Assembly (NCBI RefSeq): GCF_002920895.1
Contig: NZ_PQVG01000007.1
Span: forward strand, 207,559 to 271,558
Reading direction: 5' to 3'
Source: Flavobacterium alvei
Lineage (GTDB): Bacteria; Bacteroidota; Bacteroidia; Flavobacteriales; Flavobacteriaceae
DNA length: 64,000 bases
Below the pieces are notes generated by a model. That model did not search any database. It was given only the letters and a program-made list of their open reading frames with translations, and was not told the origin of the DNA. Both the position numbers and the translations under genes were made by a program. Position 1 is the first letter of the stretch, and each line of letters opens with the position of its first letter. This document shows, in pieces, positions 1 through 8,289 of this stretch.

Positions 1-272
1 GTTCCGTTAGTAGAACTGGCAAAAAGGGAGCCATTGACATAGGCTATATTCCAAATTTGCATACTTGTAATACCGTTGTTTATTTGTGTCCAACTGAACC
101 CTCCATTTGTTGAACGATAAATACCATTGCTTAAAGTTCCTAGATACAGGGTATCATTCTGAATTGTTAATGAAAAAGGTAGCGCACCACTTGGATTATT
201 ACACAATGTCCATTGCGCATTTGTAATTGTGGTAAAAAACACAATTAATAGTATAGTAATTATTCTTTTCAT
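1..272 (-). CDS. Secreted BNR/propeller-like protein, 5' part only (runs off the left edge)
   Basis: Reading the minus strand from the ATG at 270-272 gives an open frame to the window edge, so only about the first 90 residues are visible. The start is a clear signal peptide (MKRIITILLIVFFTTITNAQ, ending in an AQ cleavage context). It is followed by text typical of BNR/sialidase-like or two-component-regulator propeller repeats (NGIYRSTNGGFSWTQINNG, with the S-T-N-G-G-x-S/T-W signature). Such proteins are exported and in Flavobacteria often carry a type IX sorting tail, which here would lie outside the window. Exact function is unknown. It has the same promoter architecture as two downstream neighbours. 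Confidence 0.8.
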   Translation of the reverse strand, partial: MKRIITILLIVFFTTITNAQWTLCNNPSGALPFSLTIQNDTLYLGTLSNGIYRSTNGGFSWTQINNGITSMQIWNIAYVNGSLFASSTNG

Positions 273-297
273 CTTTGTAGTTTTAAAAATTATTCTT

Positions 298-344
298 CAA
301 AAATAAGAAGGGTGTATTAACAAAAAAATACGAAAAATGTCGTA
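298..344 (-). promoter_or_regulatory. Promoter with TACGA-N6-TCGTA inverted repeat (gene at 1-272)
   Basis: On the minus strand the inverted repeat TACGA-N6-TCGTA (329-344) is followed after exactly 23 bases by TATTTTTG (305-298), a perfect TAnnTTTG -7 box, and then after 25 bases by the ATG. No -33 TTG is seen; the repeat occupies that position, which suits an activator site. The identical layout recurs at 1788-1834 and 5663-5709. Confidence 0.65.
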
Positions 345-368
345 TTTTTTTGTTTTTAAAATCCGAGA

Positions 369-1760
369 TCAACCCTTATTAACAATCAGTTTTTGGGTGG
401 TTTTATTTCCGTCTTTTTCGATTTCCAGAAGATAAATTCCTTTGTTTAAAAACTCGGTTGTAGTGGTAGAATTCAAAGAAAAATCTTTTATTTTTTGACC
501 TAAAAGATTGAAAATTGTAGCTTTTGAGCCTATTAAATTTTCGTCAATCTCAATATTAAAATTTCCATTGGAAGGATTTGGATAAATTTTGAAATCATCT
601 GGCTTTTGATTTTTGGCAACACTTAAAGTTGAAATTCCGTATTTAAAAAGTACTCCCGATAAAGCCGTACCACCTCCAGCAGTCATTCCATAAAGTGATG
701 AGCCTACAGCAATAAGCGAACCCCAAGGAATTTGACCGTTTGTGATGTTAAAATCTATTAATTTTGTAAACCCTGTTCCATTAAGCATAATTTTATACAG
801 CGTTCCAAAATTGTCAATACCACCATTGTAGCTCATTCCGTATAGATAGGTTCCGTCTGATAGTAACGACCCATAAGGATATCTCCCTTTTGTGACATCA
901 TCAAATTCCAGCAATTTTACATATCCTGTTCCATTTGGCATTATTTTGAAAATAGTTCCAAAATTTGTAGATGAGTTTGTTCCACTACCCGAAGTAGTTC
1001 CATAAAGATAAGTGCCATCGAAAATTAGGTTACCACGTGGATTTCTTCCATTGGTAACACTGTCAAAGTTTAGGAGCTTAGTATATCCAGTTCCATTGGG
1101 CAGCATTTTGAACAGGACTCCGAAATTATCCGAACCACCAACACTAGTCATTCCATAAAGGTAAGTTCCGTCATAAAAGAGATCTCCCCGAGGATTTCTT
1201 CCGTTAGATAATCCCGCAAAATCTAATAATTTTGTGAATCCAGTTCCGTCAAACTTTATTTTAAAAACGGTTCCCATACTGTTTGAACCTCCCACAAAGG
1301 TCATTCCGTAAAGATAAGTTCCATCAGAAATAAGCGAACCCCAAGGATTGCCACCATTAGATGTTCCTGCAAAGTCCAACAGTTTTGCGTAGCCTGTCCC
1401 ATCGGGCATTATTTTGAAAATGGTTCCCAAATTATTAGCGCCACCATTGACCGTCATTCCGTAAAGAAAAGTCCCGTCCGAAATAAGATTGCCGTAAGGA
1501 TTGCTTCCGTTTGTGGTTCCTGCAAAATCCAATAGTTTTGAAAACCCTGTTCCATCAGGTTTAATTTTGAACACTGTTCCCAAATCGTTTGTTCCGCCAA
1601 TGCTTGTCGTTCCATACAGAAAAATGCCATCGGAATACAATGTCCCGTAAGGATATTTGCCTTTGGCAGTACCGTCAAAATCTAATAGTTTGGTGTATTG
1701 GGCAAATGAACTTTTGCCAATGCATAAAAAGAATACAAAAAAGAGTAGTTGTTTTTTCAT
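369..1760 (-). CDS. GloVer-repeat exported protein with type IX secretion sorting tail
   Basis: 463 residues. A signal peptide (to about residue 21, SFAQ) is followed by seven tandem repeats of about 51 residues. Each has the pattern KLLDFxGxxxGxxPxGxLxxDGxxLYGMTxxGGxxxxGTxFKIxxDGTGF, the choice-of-anchor GloVer repeat often found in secreted bacterial proteins. The last ~75 residues start with the KIYPNPSNGNFNIEI motif and end in KGIYLLEIEKDGNKTTQKLIV, a canonical type A T9SS sorting domain, so the protein should cross the outer membrane through the PorU/PorV system, also encoded in this window. The function of the repeats is unknown. The repeats are also visible in the DNA with a period of about 153 bases. 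It has its own regulated promoter at 1788-1834. Confidence 0.88.
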   Translation of the reverse strand: MKKQLLFFVFFLCIGKSSFAQYTKLLDFDGTAKGKYPYGTLYSDGIFLYGTTSIGGTNDLGTVFKIKPDGTGFSKLLDFAGTTNGSNPYGNLISDGTFLYGMTVNGGANNLGTIFKIMPDGTGYAKLLDFAGTSNGGNPWGSLISDGTYLYGMTFVGGSNSMGTVFKIKFDGTGFTKLLDFAGLSNGRNPRGDLFYDGTYLYGMTSVGGSDNFGVLFKMLPNGTGYTKLLNFDSVTNGRNPRGNLIFDGTYLYGTTSGSGTNSSTNFGTIFKIMPNGTGYVKLLEFDDVTKGRYPYGSLLSDGTYLYGMSYNGGIDNFGTLYKIMLNGTGFTKLIDFNITNGQIPWGSLIAVGSSLYGMTAGGGTALSGVLFKYGISTLSVAKNQKPDDFKIYPNPSNGNFNIEIDENLIGSKATIFNLLGQKIKDFSLNSTTTTEFLNKGIYLLEIEKDGNKTTQKLIVNKG

Positions 1761-1787
1761 TTTGAATGATTTTATAAATTGTTAAAT

Positions 1788-1834
1788 CAAAAATAAGCAG
1801 TGGCCATAACCAAAAAAATACGAAGTTTTTCGTA
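1788..1834 (-). promoter_or_regulatory. Promoter with TACGA-N6-TCGTA inverted repeat (GloVer gene)
   Basis: Minus-strand reading: inverted repeat at 1819-1834, 23-base gap, TATTTTTG -7 box at 1795-1788, then 27 bases to the ATG at 1760. Spacing and half-sites are the same as at 298-344. A -33 TTG is absent. Confidence 0.65.
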
Positions 1835-1852
1835 TTTTTAAAGTATTAAAAA

Positions 1853-3286
1853 TCAATTTTTCACCAGTTCTTTTTTCGGAATTTTCACCCGACTAATAGA
1901 CGATTTACCTTCAACAACTCTGGTAAAATAAAGCATTTCAGTAGTTTCGTCATAAAATGGGGAACCCTCGAAACTGTCGCTGTTTATTTTATTTCCAAGA
2001 TTAATGGGTTCCGACCATTTTTTCCAACTGTCGTCCAATCTATATGACACGTAAATATCATAATTGCCGTAACTGCTGAAACCAATGCTGCTAAAAAGCA
2101 GGGTTTTGTTATCCGAGAGCAACTGTGGCATTCCCTCATCGGCAGCTGAATTGATGATTTTACCCATATTTTGCAACAAACCATAAGTGCCATCTTCTTT
2201 TCTGTCGGCAAAATACAAATCGGTTCCGCCTTGGGTAAAGTCTGTTTCGATTCCCATAATCAAGATTTTGCCGTCGTTGGTCATCGTCAGGTCGGCAGTT
2301 TTATCATAGTTGTTGTAAGCGGCAATTTTCAGTGGTTTCAGGCTTTGGAAACTCCCGTTTTTGTTTTCGAGAAATTCAAATCCGGTTTCGGTAGTGTTTT
2401 TTGTGTATTCCACGCCACCTTTCAGAATGAATTTATCACTGTAAAACTCCAGATAATTGTATTCGTCGTTCAAACTCAAACTGGGTTCTGCCAAGGCTGG
2501 TTTTGCCCACTTTCCGTCGGCTTGTTTATGGCTCGAAAAAACTACATCTTTATTTTCGGCAAAAGCGGAATAGAAAATTTTTTGTCCGTCTTGCGAAACT
2601 ATCACATTAGAAACTTCGCTGTTATCGAACTCCAAAGATTCTGGATTGGGCAAATTTTCGAAAGCAGAATTAGAATTGATTTTTATTTCGATAGGTTTCT
2701 CTGAATCGGAAATACCGATGGCGTCAATTTGTTTTGGACCTGGAAGCAAAGCAAAATTGAATTCCACTTTTATTGCAACTACGTTGGCAACGGCATTTTC
2801 CAAAACCGCATATTCAATTCCGGGATTGAAAACATTGGGCACTTCTTGCACTTTTCGTCTTTTTCGACCAAAATAATAAGCGTGATCTGCTGTTGCGGTC
2901 GATTTGAAAGTGGGTGTTCTCCAATCTCTTTTTCGGGCCCAAACCGTTTCATAATTTCCAGAACCATTATCCACTGAAATCTTCACCACGCAACCTGCAT
3001 TCAGATTTTCGCAAACGGCAATCTGTTTTACCAATTGTGGTTTTTCGAAACCTACTTCTATCACTTCTTTGCCGTCGAGTGCATTTTTGGGCATCCAAGC
3101 ATTGGCAGAACTGCCTCCTTGCGGAAAAGAATCGGGTTTACCAAGAATTCTTTTGATGCCGTTTTGTTTACCTCCTAAATCGGTGGAGAATTTGATTAAT
3201 TTGCTAGCCCATTGAATTTGTTGGGCTTGCACAGAACAAAGAGAAAAGAATAGAGAATAGAGAAGTAAAAATGTAGATTTTTTCAT
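1853..3286 (-). CDS. Exported PD40 beta-propeller protein
   Basis: 477 residues with a signal peptide (MKKSTFLLLYSLFFSLCSVQAQ). Residues ~25-200 look like a discoidin-like or OmpA-associated N-terminal domain (NAWMPKNALDGKEVIEVGFEKP, VAIKVEFNFALLPGPKQIDAIGIS). Residues ~210-470 carry WD40-like PD40 blades, recognisable from DLYFADRKEDGTYG, LLSDNKTLLFSSIGFSSYGNYDIYVS and SDSFEGSPFYDETTEMLYFTR. Relatives in Bacteroidota often continue into a C-terminal OmpA peptidoglycan-binding domain. This one stops after the propeller, so it is probably a periplasmic or surface binding protein. It follows the 3408-5234 gene by 121 bases and may be co-transcribed with it. Confidence 0.75.
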   Translation of the reverse strand: MKKSTFLLLYSLFFSLCSVQAQQIQWASKLIKFSTDLGGKQNGIKRILGKPDSFPQGGSSANAWMPKNALDGKEVIEVGFEKPQLVKQIAVCENLNAGCVVKISVDNGSGNYETVWARKRDWRTPTFKSTATADHAYYFGRKRRKVQEVPNVFNPGIEYAVLENAVANVVAIKVEFNFALLPGPKQIDAIGISDSEKPIEIKINSNSAFENLPNPESLEFDNSEVSNVIVSQDGQKIFYSAFAENKDVVFSSHKQADGKWAKPALAEPSLSLNDEYNYLEFYSDKFILKGGVEYTKNTTETGFEFLENKNGSFQSLKPLKIAAYNNYDKTADLTMTNDGKILIMGIETDFTQGGTDLYFADRKEDGTYGLLQNMGKIINSAADEGMPQLLSDNKTLLFSSIGFSSYGNYDIYVSYRLDDSWKKWSEPINLGNKINSDSFEGSPFYDETTEMLYFTRVVEGKSSISRVKIPKKELVKN

Positions 3287-3407
3287 AAAATTTTTTTTAA
3301 ACCATTAAGAAAATTAAGCGTATTAAGAGTTTTATTTTTAGTAGAATTTAATTAGAAAAGGGCCATGAAAATCAATTCACAACCCTTTTCATTACAACTA
3401 AAAACGC

Positions 3408-5234
3408 TTAATTGTTTACTTTAATTTTTTCTACTTTTCTACCTTTGAAAGCAAAAATATATTCTCCATCTGAAGTAATATCGATTCCATCTCCATATTG
3501 TGGACTACCACCTTTCCCTTTAGATTGCACCGACCCTTTGGTTTCGCCATTGGTCATATCGATTCCGTAAATGATGTTTTTGCTATTTCTTTGATCTCTC
3601 AAGAAATAATTATTACCTATGTGATAAAAATAATCCACTCCTTTGATTTTTTCGGTGGCATAGGCTCTTGAACCGTCTTTCTTGTTGTAAGCCGCTAGAC
3701 CTTTTTCAGAAAGCACCACTACTTTGTCATCAAAATCGATAACGTCGGTCGCTTTTCCCACTCCCGCATCGTCGTGTTTTACATCGAATAATTGTTTGCC
3801 CGAAGCAATGTCGTAGCAATAAAACTGGTCGCCATCACCAGCAAAAACGGTTTTATCTTCGTTCAAAATCATATCGGTAATGCGTTTGTCGAATTTATCG
3901 GAACGCCAAGCCAATTTTCCGTTGCTATCGTCCAAACAAACCAAGCCGTTTTTCTGTGCTTTGTAATCCCAATAGATATAAGGCACTCGCTGTTTGTAAG
4001 TTCCCCCCATTCCATCAGATCTGCTTTCCATTCTATACTCCTGAACTTGTACTTTTCCGCCTATTTGTATCAATACTTTATTGCCTGTTTTGTAAATATT
4101 GGGTACACAAAATGACCCAGTTACTTTCTCGGTAGCCCACAATAATTTACCCGAAGCTAAATCGTGTTTTTCGACATATTTCGTTCTATCTCTGGTTCCT
4201 AACATCACGATATAAACCGCATTATCGGTAAATAAAGGTTCGGCAATGGTTCTATAATACTTTTTGCTTTGAGTATTCGAAAACATTCCACCTCCGCCGC
4301 CGTCCATATCATTTTCATAAATGGCTTCCCACAGTTTTTGTCCGTTATTGTAGTCATAAACCGTAAGTCCGTTGAGATACAAGAACACTTTGTTGTCTTT
4401 AATCCACATATCCAAAATGGCTCTTCGGGTAACCAATTCTTTTTCTACAGTTCCCACAAAAGTGGCGTCCCACAAAATTTCACCGTTCGAAGCATTGATT
4501 CTTACCAATTGGTTTTTGAAACCTGCAAACAAAGCTCCCAAAGCCGTAGGTTTGAAATTGGCCAAAATGATTTCGTTTTTTTCTTTGTTGTAAATATATT
4601 TTCCAACTCCTCCTTTGAATCTATTGGTTTCCCAAATTTTTTCTCCTGTTTTGGCTTTCACCAAAATAATGGAGCCTTTTTGCGAAATCATAAAAGCATC
4701 CAACTCTGAAATGTATTTCACGGTTTCCAATTCGCCTTGATCGGCACCTTCTTCGGCTTTAGTTCCTTTTGGAATCAAGTTTTGATACGATTCTGAATTC
4801 CACAATTCTTTTCCGGTTTGAATGTCTAAACAGGCCACTCTGTCTGTTCCCAATTTGCGTTCATCGAAAAGAAAAAGATATCCTCCTTTATCAGCTCTCC
4901 ATTGTGTATATTGATACTCCGATTTATTAGTACCGTTAGTGGTTAATTTTTTATAATCTCCATTCCACATTGCTTTTCCTGATGCGTCTAATACCGATGC
5001 TGAATTATCGTCGGTACCAATAACAATTTCGCCATCGTATCCACAAACTGCTAATCGGGTAGCTTTGTTTTCAAATTCTGATTCCCAAACTGTGGCAAAG
5101 CTTCCTGTTTTTTTTCCGGCACCGCTGCCAGAAACTGCATTTTTGGCTTTATCCAAAAGTTTGCCGAATTGTGCCGAAGTTGGCGCTGTTGCCATCATAC
5201 AGATGCTCAACATCAAAAGTGTTAGTTTCTTCAT
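3408..5234 (-). CDS. Exported PQQ-like (BamB-type) beta-propeller protein
   Basis: 608 residues with a signal peptide (MKKLTLLMLSICMMATAPTSAQ). The rest is a series of PQQ-binding-like propeller blades with repeated signatures such as LDASGKAMWNGD, DIQTGKELWNSES, VKAKTGEKIWETNRF, INASNGEILWDATF, YDYNNGQKLWEAIY, LASGKLLWATEK and LDDSNGKLAWRSD. The fold is shared by BamB and quinoprotein dehydrogenases. No dehydrogenase catalytic residues or haem motif were noticed, so a periplasmic scaffold or binding role is more likely. It starts 24 bases after the stop of the 5259-5633 gene, so the two form an operon under the regulated promoter at 5663-5709. A weak hairpin (GAAAAGGG at 3355-3362, CCCTTTTC at 3383-3390) follows its end. 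Confidence 0.8.
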   Translation of the reverse strand: MKKLTLLMLSICMMATAPTSAQFGKLLDKAKNAVSGSGAGKKTGSFATVWESEFENKATRLAVCGYDGEIVIGTDDNSASVLDASGKAMWNGDYKKLTTNGTNKSEYQYTQWRADKGGYLFLFDERKLGTDRVACLDIQTGKELWNSESYQNLIPKGTKAEEGADQGELETVKYISELDAFMISQKGSIILVKAKTGEKIWETNRFKGGVGKYIYNKEKNEIILANFKPTALGALFAGFKNQLVRINASNGEILWDATFVGTVEKELVTRRAILDMWIKDNKVFLYLNGLTVYDYNNGQKLWEAIYENDMDGGGGGMFSNTQSKKYYRTIAEPLFTDNAVYIVMLGTRDRTKYVEKHDLASGKLLWATEKVTGSFCVPNIYKTGNKVLIQIGGKVQVQEYRMESRSDGMGGTYKQRVPYIYWDYKAQKNGLVCLDDSNGKLAWRSDKFDKRITDMILNEDKTVFAGDGDQFYCYDIASGKQLFDVKHDDAGVGKATDVIDFDDKVVVLSEKGLAAYNKKDGSRAYATEKIKGVDYFYHIGNNYFLRDQRNSKNIIYGIDMTNGETKGSVQSKGKGGSPQYGDGIDITSDGEYIFAFKGRKVEKIKVNN

Positions 5235-5258
5235 TTTTTTGCGTTTTTAGTTAATTAT

Positions 5259-5633
5259 TTAAAAAGTTACAGTGTATCGAATTTTATAACGTTGTTGTTT
5301 TTGTAGTTTGAATTTGAATTTATAATTGATGATATAATCTAAAAGAAAATTAGTAAACGAAGGATTGTTGATATCGCTATCGACCTTGAAAAGTGTGGAC
5401 ACTTTTCCGCTTTGAATCACGCTAATGTCTGAGACAATTGTTCCTTTGACATCCTTAAATTTTTTGTCTTTTTGTTTAAGGAAATCCTTGTCTTTGAAAA
5501 GTTCATCCATTTCCTTGGTCACCATTTCGGTCACTTCTTCTTCGTCGGTCAACACTTTTTTCTGTGCAAAAACTGGTTCAGAAAATAGTAAGAGAAAAAG
5601 CCCAAGAAATAATATAAGTTGGTTTTTTTTCAT
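5259..5633 (-). CDS. Small exported protein with a TonB-C-like tail
   Basis: 124 residues with a signal peptide ending FAQ near residue 24. A charged stretch (about 30-65, rich in K/D/E) precedes a C-terminal part, GKVSTLFKVDSDINNPSF...NYKFKFKLQKQQRYKIRYTVTF, that resembles the TonB C-terminal domain seen in Bacteroidota energy-transducer-like proteins. The transmembrane anchor and proline-rich linker of a true TonB are missing, so it is not expected to energise receptors. It is the first gene of the operon with the PQQ-propeller gene. Function unknown; the TonB-C resemblance is by eye only. Confidence 0.6.
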   Translation of the reverse strand: MKKNQLILFLGLFLLLFSEPVFAQKKVLTDEEEVTEMVTKEMDELFKDKDFLKQKDKKFKDVKGTIVSDISVIQSGKVSTLFKVDSDINNPSFTNFLLDYIINYKFKFKLQKQQRYKIRYTVTF

Positions 5634-5662
5634 AATGATTTGATTTGTTGGTTAGTACTTTA

Positions 5663-5709
5663 CAAATCTGCATCAATTATGTAATAGAATCAATACGAAG
5701 AATTACGTA
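5663..5709 (-). promoter_or_regulatory. Promoter with TACGA-N6-ACGTA inverted repeat (operon 5633-3408)
   Basis: Minus-strand reading: imperfect inverted repeat at 5694-5709 (one half-site mismatch), 23-base gap, CAGATTTG at 5670-5663 (one mismatch from TAnnTTTG), then 29 bases to the ATG at 5633. This is the third copy of the architecture seen at 298-344 and 1788-1834. Confidence 0.55.
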
Positions 5710-5713
5710 TTTT

Positions 5714-6664
5714 TTAAAACTGAATTTGAGGAAACTGTTTTTGAATTTGCATCATTTTATCTTGAAGTTTGGATAAAAATTGCTGATGACTTTCGGAATT
5801 GGGATTGAATGGTCGGTGCTGCAATCCTTTTTGAATGGTTTCGACTTCTTTCATAACAGAAAGACTTTCCTCAGAAATGGAAGTTTCTGAAAACCGTTGC
5901 CAAATATAATCAATCGCCACCTGACTCGGATGAATCATATCTTCGGCATAAAAACGATAATCACGAAGTTCGTCCATCATTATTTCGTAAGAAGGGAAAT
6001 AGTTGTTAGTTGATAGTTGTTGGTTGATGGCTGTATGGATTGCTGTAATCAAATGCGCTTTACTTTGTTGGTTTTCTACAAAACCGTCTTTGAGGTGACG
6101 AACTGGCGAAACCGTGAAAATAATCGTCGCTTTTGGGTTCACTTTCTGGATTAAATCTAAAGTGTTTTGGATGGATTTTTCAATAGCACCAACCGATAAA
6201 AGCTCCTTTCCAAATTGCTTTTGCGGCACTTTATGGCAATTCGCCACAATTTCTTTGGTTGCTATATTTCGATACACCCACGAAGTTCCGTAGGTAATTA
6301 TAACGTGTGTGGATTCGGTTATTTGTAGCCTTGTCGATTCGAGAATTGTGTTTAAATTCAGCAATAATTCATCTTTATTTGAATGACTGCAATCGGAATG
6401 CACATCGAAACAATGCCAACGTTCATTATGAAAAAAAACGTCTTCCGCGCAAAATTGTTTTCCAGAAACGGCAAAATCTATTAGTTTTTCGATTGCTAAT
6501 GGGTGAAATAAAATCCCAACAGGATTACAGGTGTTTTCGAACTTAAAATAATCGAATTTCTCCGCCATATTCACTGCAAAACAAGAACCCAAAGACAGAA
6601 TTTTAGAATCGTAATCTATTGGAAAATCGCTTTGAGGAATAGAAATTTTAGTTCTGAATTGCAT
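5714..6664 (-). CDS. GSCFA domain protein
   Basis: 316 residues. The family-defining motif LSLGSCFAVNMAEKF lies near residues 24-38, followed by NPVGILFHP. Later parts include VIITYGTSWVYRN, VNPKATIIFTVSPVRHLKDGF and EDMIHPSQVAIDYIWQRF, the conserved blocks of the GSCFA family. The family resembles SGNH/GDSL-type esterases: the GSCF serine, the mid-protein TVSPVRH and the late DMIHPS are in the right order for a Ser/His/Asp hydrolase, but no substrate is established. No signal peptide is seen, so it is probably cytoplasmic. It stands alone between the PQQ operon promoter and a lipoprotein gene. Confidence 0.85.
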   Translation of the reverse strand: MQFRTKISIPQSDFPIDYDSKILSLGSCFAVNMAEKFDYFKFENTCNPVGILFHPLAIEKLIDFAVSGKQFCAEDVFFHNERWHCFDVHSDCSHSNKDELLLNLNTILESTRLQITESTHVIITYGTSWVYRNIATKEIVANCHKVPQKQFGKELLSVGAIEKSIQNTLDLIQKVNPKATIIFTVSPVRHLKDGFVENQQSKAHLITAIHTAINQQLSTNNYFPSYEIMMDELRDYRFYAEDMIHPSQVAIDYIWQRFSETSISEESLSVMKEVETIQKGLQHRPFNPNSESHQQFLSKLQDKMMQIQKQFPQIQF

Positions 6665-6688
6665 CTATTATTTTTTACAAAAATAGAA

Positions 6689-7480
6689 CTAATTATAGAA
6701 TAATTGCGACTTTAAATGGTTGGAATCAGAACCACCAAATAGTATTTTTTCAGAGACAATTTCGGTTGGATACCCATTTGAATTGTATTGGCATTGGCTA
6801 TCGATTCGTTTTATGGAAGAAGTAATTTGGTCGTTATCAACATCCTTAACCGAGTAAACCTCTGTACTAACAACCTCATTATTAGTAGAAACTAATCTCG
6901 AGTAATCTAATAATTTAGTAAAACCCAAAATATTTTTCAATGCATTATTTTTGTAATCATATTGAATGTTGATTGTGTTTTTAATCAAAATCCCTGATCC
7001 TGCATCATCCTGAGTTTTATCGTCTTTCACTAGATTTCCGTTTTGAAAATACAAAATTCCGTGATAATTTTTAATTTCAGGCTTAGTAGCATCTTTGGTC
7101 AATTTCTCATAAGAAACTGAACCATCACTATTGTGAACATAATTTATTAGGTAATTATCTGAGGAAATTATTTTAGTCAATTGACCCTCCACAGAATAAG
7201 AATAGTCTAATGTATTGGTGTGTTGCGTAGTTTTATCTAATTCCACAACTTTTGTAATGAAATTGCCAGTATAATAAAATTTCAAAAGTTGGTCCACTTT
7301 GTCAATAGTTAGAATTTTATTTCCGTCGTAAATAAGATTTGTGGTGTTTGAAGTGCCATCAACTGAAACTTCAACTATCTTTTTTAAGAATGATGTTTGT
7401 TCAACAGTTTCTGTTGTGCAAGAACAAAGCGTCATTAAAACAACAACTAGAACACCAACTATTTTTTTTGCTTTATTCAT
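6689..7480 (-). CDS. Predicted lipoprotein, function unknown
   Basis: The upstream ATG at 7537 adds 19 unlikely residues. The start used here (ATG 7478-7480) gives MNKAKKIVGVLVVVLMTLCSC, a type II signal peptide with lipobox LCSC and lipidated Cys21. The mature 243-residue part is beta-rich with short YD/YT-type elements (YDGNKILTIDKVDQLLKFYY, TNTLDYSYSVEGQLTKIIS), reminiscent of the YD-like repeats of DUF4595-type Bacteroidota lipoproteins. It should sit in the outer membrane. It ends 24 bases before the GSCFA start, so co-transcription is plausible. No specific function can be assigned. Confidence 0.7.
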   Translation of the reverse strand: MNKAKKIVGVLVVVLMTLCSCTTETVEQTSFLKKIVEVSVDGTSNTTNLIYDGNKILTIDKVDQLLKFYYTGNFITKVVELDKTTQHTNTLDYSYSVEGQLTKIISSDNYLINYVHNSDGSVSYEKLTKDATKPEIKNYHGILYFQNGNLVKDDKTQDDAGSGILIKNTINIQYDYKNNALKNILGFTKLLDYSRLVSTNNEVVSTEVYSVKDVDNDQITSSIKRIDSQCQYNSNGYPTEIVSEKILFGGSDSNHLKSQLFYN

Positions 7481-7820
7481 ATAAACTTTTAAATCCTTTT
7501 GTCTTTCAAAAAACCAAGACTCTAATTTGGAATGCAAATCAACTTTATAAGTAGAATGCCTCCAAAATTCTCCGTTACAAACCTAATATTTCGGTTAAAC
7601 TACTTTCAAAAATCGAAAGTTAAGACAATTTTCGCTCCATTTCATTGGATAATTAGACATCAATATTAAAAAATAGAGCCATTTATTCGAGCTTTATTTC
7701 CTTTCGAATATTAAAAATATTGAGTTAAAAATCATAATTTCAGCCATTGACTTACATTAATATTTATATTTGCAACTTAGTTTTTTAAAATTAATTTTAG
7801 TAATCCCCAAACCTAAAAAA
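7481..7820. other. 340-base divergent intergenic region
   Basis: AT-rich gap between a leftward lipoprotein gene and a rightward small exported protein. It contains a perfect short inverted repeat (ACTTTC at 7602-7607, GAAAGT at 7615-7620), a larger nested one (TCAATATT at 7660-7667 with AATATTGA at 7716-7723, enclosing ATTCGA/TCGAAT) and the rightward promoter listed separately. No ORF or RNA gene was recognised. Confidence 0.5.
7747..7772 (+). promoter_or_regulatory. Bacteroidota-type promoter for the 7821 gene
   Basis: TTG at 7747-7749, a 15-base spacer and TATATTTG at 7765-7772 (TAnnTTTG). The spacer is slightly shorter than the usual 17-23. The ATG follows 48 bases downstream. Confidence 0.5.
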
Positions 7821-8222
7821 ATGAAACACTTATTAACAACATTGTTCGCAGTATGCCTCTCCTACACGGCGGCTGTAGCACAAGAAAAAGAGGCAGAAAA
7901 AGCCCCTCAAGAAAAAACCGTATCCAAAGAAGAAAAAGAAACTGCCAAAGCCAAAAAAGAAGCCAATCTTTTAGAAGTTTTCAAAATAATTCAGGCTACA
8001 CCCGAAGAACAAGCCAAAATGAGAGAATTCATAAAAGAGAGTGGCGAATACGGAAAAGAATTAAGAGCTGATCCTGATTTTACCGAAGAGGAAAAAATTA
8101 TGAAATTAAAGGTATATGCTAAAATCAAAAATGCAAGACTAAGAGAATTATTAGGTGATGACAGATATAAACTCTATCGAGATGCCGTAAATGCTCAAAA
8201 AGGTAGGGCTCCTAAAAAATAA
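7821..8222 (+). CDS. Small exported, highly charged helical protein
   Basis: The start at 7821 (MKHLLTTLFAVCLSYTAAVAQ) is preferred over the ATG at 7770 because it gives a clean signal peptide; 133 residues. After cleavage come about 40 residues very rich in K and E, then a helical segment (VFKIIQATPEEQAKMREFIKE, FTEEEKIMKLKVYAKIKNARLRELLGDDRYKLYRDAV). The TPEEQ...L/A-x-K pattern ending in a ...LLGDDRYKLYR helix resembles Spy/CpxP-like or DUF4168-like periplasmic helical proteins that sense or chaperone in the envelope. No firm family. It has its own promoter and a strong terminator. Confidence 0.7.
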   Translation: MKHLLTTLFAVCLSYTAAVAQEKEAEKAPQEKTVSKEEKETAKAKKEANLLEVFKIIQATPEEQAKMREFIKESGEYGKELRADPDFTEEEKIMKLKVYAKIKNARLRELLGDDRYKLYRDAVNAQKGRAPKK

Positions 8223-8239
8223 TTTGATTTCAAAATAAA

Positions 8240-8270
8240 AAAGGGTTTGATTTAAAAGTCAAACCCTTTT
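8240..8270. terminator. Bidirectional terminator
   Basis: Stem AAAGGGTTTGA (8240-8250), loop of 8, TCAAACCCTTT (8259-8269), with T-runs on both sides. It lies between the convergent ends of the 7821 gene and alaS and can serve both. Confidence 0.85.
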
Positions 8271-8289
8271 TTTAGAACTATTTCAAATA

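Noticed and set aside
369..1760. Regular 153-base periodicity, considered as a CRISPR or other repeat array
   Set aside because: The period is a coding repeat with preserved frame and no unique spacers.
2171..2704. 177-codon open frame opposite the PD40 gene
   Set aside because: No promoter, no signal for a known domain, and the opposite strand carries clear PD40 blades.
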